Assembly (NCBI RefSeq): GCF_001484605.1
Contig: NZ_CP013747.1
Coordinates: 62,001-126,000 of the forward strand
Source of the DNA: Pseudarthrobacter sulfonivorans
GTDB taxonomy: Bacteria; Actinomycetota; Actinomycetes; Actinomycetales; Micrococcaceae
Reading direction: 5' to 3'
Length of the DNA stretch: 64,000 bases
The notes beneath the pieces are model-generated. The model searched no databases. It had not been told where the DNA came from and saw only the letters and a program-made list of their open reading frames with translations. Positions 59,173 through 64,000 of this stretch are shown here, in pieces (positions within the stretch are counted from its first letter, which is position 1; each line of letters starts with the position of its first letter). A program made the position numbers and the translations under genes.

Positions 59173-59631
59173 ATGGTTTACCTCCGTCTCCACCACGTCA
59201 ACGTCACCTCCGATGACATGTCACTGCTGACCGACTTCTACGGAAAGGCATTGGGACTGAACCAGCTCCCGTCCCCGGCGATGATCGCCACTTCCAAGAA
59301 CGCGGACAAAGACATCGACGGTGACGCCGAGTGGGACAGTGCCGCCAAGTTCTACGACGCCGGCGACCCGAACGAGCTGCAGATCCACGCCACCCAGCGC
59401 CAGCCATACCTTGCAGCGCAGGAAGGGCACTCGGTCAACCCGCTGATCGGGGGCCACTTTGCATTCCGGACCGATGACATTGAGGCGATCAAGGCGCGCC
59501 TGACCGAGCACAACATCCCGTTCGACGACTGGGGCATCTGGTCGGTCGAGGGCTGGCACCAGATCTTCTTCACCGATCCAGCGGGCAACATGATCGAAAT
59601 CCACCAGGTCATGACCGAGGGCGAATCCTGA
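59173..59631 (+). CDS. VOC-family (glyoxalase/extradiol-like) protein
   Basis: A 152-residue vicinal-oxygen-chelate protein: LRLHHVNVTSDDMSLLTDFY with the first ligand His near residue 7, GGHFAFRTDDIEAIKARL with the second His near 98, and the Glu of AGNMIEIHQ near 144. The three ligands His, His, Glu are present. It may be a lyase, isomerase or small ring-cleaving dioxygenase. It follows the MLE gene and precedes a cyclase gene by 8 bp in the same operon. Confidence 0.85.
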   Translation: MVYLRLHHVNVTSDDMSLLTDFYGKALGLNQLPSPAMIATSKNADKDIDGDAEWDSAAKFYDAGDPNELQIHATQRQPYLAAQEGHSVNPLIGGHFAFRTDDIEAIKARLTEHNIPFDDWGIWSVEGWHQIFFTDPAGNMIEIHQVMTEGES

Positions 59632-59639
59632 ACCTGCCG

Positions 59640-60656
59640 ATGACGACTCCCCAAGCCCCCCATCAGTCGTCAGGCGGTGAAATCCCCCGATATGCCGAAC
59701 TGCTGGATCGCCCCGGAAGGCTGAAGGGAACGGCGTGGGGCCTCTGGGGTCCGACAGATCAGCTCGGCACACTCAACCACCTCACACCCGAGCGCGTGCT
59801 CGCCGCACGGGAAAGCATCCTGACCGGCGCCGTCGTCCCTCTGAACCTGCCGTTGACAGAGTTCGACCCGCCGATCATTTCCCACCGCGGCTCGGTCGAA
59901 CACACCGTGTTCGGCTTGAATGAGTTCCACCGCGATGACCGGATCGACAGCTTCTTCCTGCAGGCATCCACGCAGATCGACGGACTTCGTCACTTCGGGC
60001 ATCCGGACCGTGGCTTTTACAACGACACCGACCCGACGGGACTGGTTGCGGGCCAGCCCGACCTCGGCATCCAGGCTGTGGCACAACGCGGGATTGCCGG
60101 ACGAGGGCTGCTCATTGATGTGGGTGCCTACCGAGAAGCGGTGGGCCGTCCGATCGATCAGACGCGAAACGAGCCGATTCCGGTCACGGATCTGGATGCA
60201 ACTCTCGAGTGGCAAGGCAGTTCAGTTAGTCCGGGCGATATCATCATGATCCGCACCGGCTGGCTGCAGCATTTCCGTCAGGTGACTGACCATAGGGACG
60301 GCGTGCTTCGTTCGCCGGGACTTCGCCAGTCGGAAGAGACTGCGGCTTGGCTTTGGGACCACCAGGTCGCCGTGGCAGCCTCTGACAACATCGCCCTCGA
60401 AGCGTGGCCGCCAACTGATTCTGAAGTCACCGTCGATGCGGAACTGAATGGTTCCATGCCAATGTCCAGTCACACCGGGATGCTTCACCGCATCCTCATC
60501 CCCCTGCTGGGACTCACCCTCGGTGAACTTTGGGCGCTCGACGAACTCGCAGCCGCCTGCACCCTGCGCAAGCGGTACGACGTGTTCCTCACCGCACAGC
60601 CGCTAAATCTGCTGGGTGGAGTCGGCAGCCCCGCCAACGCTATGGCGATCCTTTAA
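59640..60656 (+). CDS. Cyclase family protein (kynurenine-formamidase fold)
   Basis: A 338-residue metal-dependent hydrolase/cyclase-family protein. The segment LQASTQIDGLRHFGHPDRGFYND (about residues 105-130) corresponds to the HxGTHxDxPxH metal site in the long subfamily, where some His positions are replaced but TQxDGLxH is kept. GDIIMIRTGW (about 200) and SDNIALEAWP (about 250) are also conserved. Members hydrolyse amides, lactones or ring systems. It lies between VOC and SDR genes, so it likely opens a ring or lactone in the same unknown pathway. Confidence 0.83.
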   Translation: MTTPQAPHQSSGGEIPRYAELLDRPGRLKGTAWGLWGPTDQLGTLNHLTPERVLAARESILTGAVVPLNLPLTEFDPPIISHRGSVEHTVFGLNEFHRDDRIDSFFLQASTQIDGLRHFGHPDRGFYNDTDPTGLVAGQPDLGIQAVAQRGIAGRGLLIDVGAYREAVGRPIDQTRNEPIPVTDLDATLEWQGSSVSPGDIIMIRTGWLQHFRQVTDHRDGVLRSPGLRQSEETAAWLWDHQVAVAASDNIALEAWPPTDSEVTVDAELNGSMPMSSHTGMLHRILIPLLGLTLGELWALDELAAACTLRKRYDVFLTAQPLNLLGGVGSPANAMAIL

Positions 60657-60682
60657 CCGCGAAAGATCAGGAGCATTTTGTC

Positions 60683-61438
60683 GTGAATCAACACCAATCG
60701 GTGACAGCCGAAGCTGTCCTCATCACCGGTGGCGCATCAGGCATCGGCCTGACGTGCGCACGCCAGGCCGCGGCCAGGGGCGCCCGCGTCGCCATAGTCG
60801 ATATCAACCCCTCTGCAGCAGCAGATGCTGTGGCGACGCTTGAAGGACACGGGCACCTCGCGATCGCCGCCGATGTCACCGACGCCGATGCCATGCGCAG
60901 CGCCGCTGACCAGTTCGCTGACGGAGGAAGCATTACCGGTGTGGTTGCCGCCGCCGGCATAGTCAGCCGCCTGCCGTTGCTCGACATCGATGTGTCCGAA
61001 TTCCGGAGGGTGCTCGACATCAACGTCATCGGAGTCCAGAACACGATTTCCGCCGCCGGGCCACACCTTATCCGGGCCGGCGCCCTGGGAACGGTAGTCG
61101 TCCTGGGCAGCGCCGCCGCATTCACCGGAGGCGGCCTCATGGGTAACGGCGCATATGCCACTTCCAAGGCCGCTCTCATCGGGCTGGTCCGCGGGTACGC
61201 CCGCGAACTTGCCCCGCACCGCGTGCGCGTAAACATGGTCGCCCCCGGGGCAACGGAAACACCGATGACCGATGTCTTGAGTGATACCGACCGCGACCGG
61301 ATCGCCGGAATGTCACTCCTGGGACGTCTCTCAAAACCCGAGGAAATTGCTGCCGCCATCGCTTTCCTCCTCGCACCAGATGCCGGCACCATCACCGGAC
61401 AGATCCTTCACGTGAACGGCGGCGTGGTCTTCGGCTGA
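60683..61438 (+). CDS. SDR-family oxidoreductase 2
   Basis: A 251-residue short-chain dehydrogenase: ITGGASGIGLTCARQAA cofactor motif near residues 13-29, AAAGIVSRLPL near 90, catalytic Ser in VVLGSAAAF near 138, YATSKAAL (Tyr/Lys) near 155 and MVAPGATETPM. The GTG at 60683 (VNQHQSVTAEAV) is used because AGGAG is 9 nt upstream and the earlier frame lies in the cyclase gene. It is the last gene of the LysR 2 rightward operon, before a strong terminator. Confidence 0.88.
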   Translation: MNQHQSVTAEAVLITGGASGIGLTCARQAAARGARVAIVDINPSAAADAVATLEGHGHLAIAADVTDADAMRSAADQFADGGSITGVVAAAGIVSRLPLLDIDVSEFRRVLDINVIGVQNTISAAGPHLIRAGALGTVVVLGSAAAFTGGGLMGNGAYATSKAALIGLVRGYARELAPHRVRVNMVAPGATETPMTDVLSDTDRDRIAGMSLLGRLSKPEEIAAAIAFLLAPDAGTITGQILHVNGGVVFG

Positions 61439-61467
61439 AATGTAAGGTCCAGTTATCAAAGGCATGG

Positions 61468-61507
61468 ATGAGCGGCTCCCGGGTTTGTGGTTCCGGGAGC
61501 CGCTCAT
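61468..61507. terminator. Bidirectional terminator between SDR 2 and aldo/keto reductase
   Basis: A perfect 15-bp stem (ATGAGCGGCTCCCGG at 61468-61482 and its complement at 61493-61507) with a 10-nt loop lies between two convergent genes. It ends the LysR 2 operon and the leftward aldo/keto reductase transcript. Confidence 0.8.
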
Positions 61508-61520
61508 TCGTGTGCTGCAG

Positions 61521-62477
61521 TCAGACCGTTGCGGGTGTCGCGAGCGACGCCTCCGAGAGGGCGGTGAGCTCCTCCGCGGTCAATTCGAGGGTAGCCGCTG
61601 CGAGCAGGTCGGGCAGTTGCTCTACCGTGCGGGCGCTGGCGATCGGGGCGAGAATCGTCGGCTGCGACCGGAGCCAGGCGAGGGAGATTGTCGCGACTGA
61701 GACGTCATGGGAGGCCGCGACCTCGTCGAGGACAGACAGCAGGGCCGCGTGTTTCTCCAAGTACGCCTGGGCGCCGTCAGCGCGGGGGCTGTCTATGCTC
61801 GCGCCCTCGCGGTACTTGCCGGTCAGGAAGCCCGATGCAAGGGAGTAGTACGGCAGGACGGCGAGCCGTTCCTGCAAGGCGATGTTGCGAAGCTCGCCCT
61901 CGTAGTCCCGCTCGATGAGGTTGTAGTGCGGCTGCAGGGCCACCGGGCGGTGCAGCCCCTTTGCGTCGACGATCCGGAACCACTCGGCGATGCGTGCCGC
62001 AGAGTAGTTGGAGATGCCGATGTGGCGCACCTTACCGGCGTCTACGAGTGCGGAGAGCGCGGTGACCGTCTCCTCGAGCGGCACGGACGCGTCGTCGAAG
62101 TGTGCATAGTAGAGGTCTATGTGGTCGGTGCGCAGCCGCTGAAGGGAGGCGTCTGCGGCAGCGGCGATGTTTCTGGCTGAGAGCCCCTTGAAATCCGGGT
62201 GCTCACTAACTTTGGTGGCGATGACGAGCTCGTCCCGTTTGCCGCGGAGCTGATGCCACTCGCCGATGAGGCGCTCGGATTCTCCGCCGGTGTTACCCGG
62301 CACCCAGGCGGAGTATCCGTCCGCGGTGTCGACGAAGTTGCCGCCTCCCGCGGTGAAGGCGTCGAGGATGTCGAAGGATGCCTGCCGGTCTGCAGTCCAG
62401 CCGAAGACGTTGCCGCCAAGGTTGAGCGGGAAAACGGACAGGTCCGAGGTGCCGAGGGCAACACGTGAATGAGTCAT
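61521..62477 (-). CDS. Aldo/keto reductase
   Basis: A 318-residue (beta/alpha)8 NADPH-dependent reductase of the AKR family: NFVDTADGYSAWVPG with catalytic Asp and Tyr (about residues 49-54), VIATKVSEH with the Lys (about 85), LYYAHFDD with the His (about 122) and the C-terminal cofactor segment PILAPIASARTVEQLPDL. It reduces aldehydes or ketones; the substrate is unknown. It stands alone between the terminator and the leftward osmoprotectant transporter genes, 68 bp from the latter, so co-transcription is possible. Confidence 0.9.
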   Translation of the reverse strand: MTHSRVALGTSDLSVFPLNLGGNVFGWTADRQASFDILDAFTAGGGNFVDTADGYSAWVPGNTGGESERLIGEWHQLRGKRDELVIATKVSEHPDFKGLSARNIAAAADASLQRLRTDHIDLYYAHFDDASVPLEETVTALSALVDAGKVRHIGISNYSAARIAEWFRIVDAKGLHRPVALQPHYNLIERDYEGELRNIALQERLAVLPYYSLASGFLTGKYREGASIDSPRADGAQAYLEKHAALLSVLDEVAASHDVSVATISLAWLRSQPTILAPIASARTVEQLPDLLAAATLELTAEELTALSEASLATPATV

Positions 62478-62545
62478 GATGAGTCTCCTGAAGTTGGTCT
62501 AGGAAATGGTGTTCTGCCGCAGCCGCTTCGGCGTGCGGGGGAGGT

Positions 62546-63454
62546 TCAGATAAGTGATTTGGCGGTAAGCCAGTCCTTGGCGATGGTGGCTGCCGGCAGT
62601 TTCTCGTCGGCACTGCGCGCGTTGAGGGCCACGAGCTCCGCCGCTGTCATGGCGTCGCTGATCCGGTCGATGATTTCGGCTGCCTTCTCGTCGACGTCGC
62701 CGCTGGCCAGCGGGACCACGTTGGAGGCGAGGAACAAGCCTTCCGGGTCCTCGAGCACCACCAGATCGTTCTTCTGAATGGAGGGGTCGGCGGTGTAAAT
62801 GATGGCCAGTTGCACAGCGTTGTCCTTCAACGCCTTGACAGTCAGTGGGCCGCCACCGTCTTCAACCGGAGTGAAGTTAACTTCAACGCCGTACTTGTCC
62901 TTGAGGCCTCGGGGGCCGTTTGGCCGGGTTTCACCCTCGGAGTTGCCTCCGAGGGTAAGTGGCTCGGTGACTTTTGCGAGGTCAGCGATGGTGGTGAGGT
63001 CCCACCGATCGGCGAACTCCCGGGTGACGACGTAGGCGTCCTGGTCGGTGGCAGGTGACTGGTCAAGCACGCGCAGGTTTTCGGGAACAGCTTCATGGAG
63101 TTCGGCGTAGACGGCGTCGGCCAGGCGCGCGGTGGTTTCTGGCTCCCAGTGCTGCAGGGCGGGGCCCGTGTACTCAGGGAACAAGTCAATCTCGCCCGCC
63201 TCGATTTCAGGCAGATATGCTTCGCGCTGGCCGATCCGCAACTGGCGCTCCACGGAGTACCCGGCTGCCTCTAGGGCCTGGACGTACGTCTCGGCAATGA
63301 TCTCGTTGGAGTAATAGTCCTGCGAGCCGACGACAATGGACTCCGTGGTGTTGCTGCCGGCGTTGTTGTCGTTTAAGGGATTGCTCGTCGAACAGCCGGT
63401 TAGTGCGACGACGGTGACGGCGGACAGCGCGGCGGCGAAAATTCGGGGATTCAT
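62546..63454 (-). CDS. Osmoprotectant ABC transporter substrate-binding lipoprotein (OpuC-like)
   Basis: A 302-residue quaternary-amine-type binding protein. The lipobox is VVALTGCSTSN with Cys21; VVGSQDYYSNEIIAETYVQALEAAGY, EIDLFPEYTGPALQHW and the C-terminal domain are those of OsmF/OpuCC/ProX-type proteins, which bind glycine betaine, choline or carnitine. It lies 26 bp after the permease gene on the same strand, so it belongs to an importer whose other genes are to the right, outside the window. Confidence 0.9.
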   Translation of the reverse strand: MNPRIFAAALSAVTVVALTGCSTSNPLNDNNAGSNTTESIVVGSQDYYSNEIIAETYVQALEAAGYSVERQLRIGQREAYLPEIEAGEIDLFPEYTGPALQHWEPETTARLADAVYAELHEAVPENLRVLDQSPATDQDAYVVTREFADRWDLTTIADLAKVTEPLTLGGNSEGETRPNGPRGLKDKYGVEVNFTPVEDGGGPLTVKALKDNAVQLAIIYTADPSIQKNDLVVLEDPEGLFLASNVVPLASGDVDEKAAEIIDRISDAMTAAELVALNARSADEKLPAATIAKDWLTAKSLI

Positions 63455-63480
63455 GATTGTCCTTTCAAAAGGGGTGAGGG

Positions 63481-64000
63481 TTAAGGGCGGCGCGGCTGTG
63501 CCGCGTGAGTATGGCGGGAGGGCTTGCTCCCGGTTGGTGTGGCGACACGGCGGCCAGCCCGCTGCAGGGCGGAGAGCATGATTTCGAGCAGGAGTGCCAG
63601 GATCACCAGCAGCACCGCGCCGGCGAGCATCTGCGGGTAGTCCCGGGTTTTGAGCCCTGCATACAGGTAGCGGCCCAGGCCCACGTCAGCCACGTAGGCG
63701 GCGAGTGTCGCGGTGGCCACAACCTGCAAGGTGGCGGCGCGCAGACCACCCAGGATGATCGGTGACGCGAGTGGCAGTTCGACCCGCAGGATGATCTGCA
63801 GCTCACTCATTCCGCTTGCGCGTGCAGCGTCCACAGTGGCGGGGCTGACGTTTTCCACGCCGGCGTAGGCTCCCGCCAGCAACGATGGGACGGCGAGGAC
63901 CACGAGGGCGAGCACGGGTGCCTGTAAACCGATGCCGAGGGCCAACCCAAGGGCGGTGAGTAATCCAAGGGTCGGGATCGCCCTGGCTGCGCCGGCAAGA
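63481..64000 (-). CDS. Osmoprotectant ABC transporter permease (C-terminal part)
   Basis: The right edge cuts this permease; about 172 C-terminal residues are present. The segment LLAGAYAGVENVSPATVDAA followed by RASGMSELQIILRVELPLA is the EAA loop of ProW/OpuCB-type permeases, and LQVVATATLAAYVADVGLG is the following helix. A long basic tail (GRRVATPTGSKPSRHTHAAQ) closes it. The in-frame reading continues to base 64000, so the start is outside. Confidence 0.9.
   Translation of the reverse strand, partial: LAGAARAIPTLGLLTALGLALGIGLQAPVLALVVLAVPSLLAGAYAGVENVSPATVDAARASGMSELQIILRVELPLASPIILGGLRAATLQVVATATLAAYVADVGLGRYLYAGLKTRDYPQMLAGAVLLVILALLLEIMLSALQRAGRRVATPTGSKPSRHTHAAQPRRP

Noticed and set aside
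1..64000. tRNA, rRNA, CRISPR arrays and prophage genes
   Set aside because: No such features were recognised on reading either strand; a dedicated search (tRNAscan, CRISPR and phage tools) would be needed to exclude small ones.

Overview
The window looks like a catabolic region from a high-GC actinobacterium of the Arthrobacter/Pseudarthrobacter/Paenarthrobacter type (Micrococcaceae). This rests on the GC-rich codon use, many GTG/TTG starts behind strong AGGAGG-like sites, a mycothiol-type maleylpyruvate isomerase, PaaX/TetR/LysR regulators and dipeptide-type ABC operons. No rRNA, tRNA, CRISPR or complete mobile element is visible. One truncated IS3-type transposase fragment and several truncated or frameshifted genes show that the region has been rearranged.

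Layout. (1) 1-1780: left-edge sugar-type ABC transporter (minus strand). (2) 2.1-20.5 kb: cyclic-ketone and dicarboxylic-acid catabolism: a frameshifted alpha/beta hydrolase, two cyclohexanone-monooxygenase-type Baeyer-Villiger enzymes, three related aldehyde dehydrogenases, and a tight CoA operon (CaiB-type CoA-transferase, acyl-CoA dehydrogenase, PcaF-like thiolase, enoyl-CoA hydratase, 3-hydroxyacyl-CoA dehydrogenase) with a LysR and an AcoR-like regulator. Together they would take a cyclic ketone through a lactone, hydroxy acid and adipate to 3-oxoadipyl-CoA, then succinyl-CoA plus acetyl-CoA. (3) 20.6-25.4 kb: isochorismatase-like protein with altered catalytic residues, MhqD-like hydrolase, zinc alcohol dehydrogenase, TetR and an F420-type NADP oxidoreductase. 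(4) 25.4-39.2 kb: aryl-alcohol and aryl-aldehyde dehydrogenases, an aromatic-acid MFS transporter, PaaX-type regulator and the CoA-dependent salicylate to gentisate route (sdg-like), gentisate dioxygenase, maleylpyruvate isomerase, fumarylpyruvate hydrolase and an extra adenylate kinase. (5) 39.3-43.0 kb: DoxX, MarR, NADP oxidoreductase, VOC and hydrolase genes, resembling the Bacillus mhq quinone-resistance gene set. (6) 43.0-53.8 kb: peptide/oligosaccharide-type ABC transporter, GH3 beta-glucosidase and two esterases in one minus-strand operon, with a divergent TetR. (7) 53.8-61.5 kb: LysR-controlled catabolic cluster of unknown substrate (MFS, muconate-cycloisomerase-like, VOC, cyclase, two SDRs, hydrolase). 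(8) 61.5-64 kb: aldo/keto reductase and an osmoprotectant-type ABC transporter running off the edge.

Regulatory reading. Matching DNA motifs tie parts of the window together. A 17-bp palindrome lies upstream of both Baeyer-Villiger loci (2383-2399, 17176-17192), next to the AcoR-like gene. A TTGW-N4-WCAA motif recurs in front of the MarR, DoxX, both NADP-oxidoreductase genes and the isochorismatase-like gene, which suggests one electrophile-responsive regulon split over two loci. A large inverted repeat precedes the salicylyl-CoA hydroxylase gene. An 11-bp site occurs in opposite orientations on the two sides of the second LysR gene. All operator assignments are inferences from sequence; nothing was searched or computed beyond reading the sequence.
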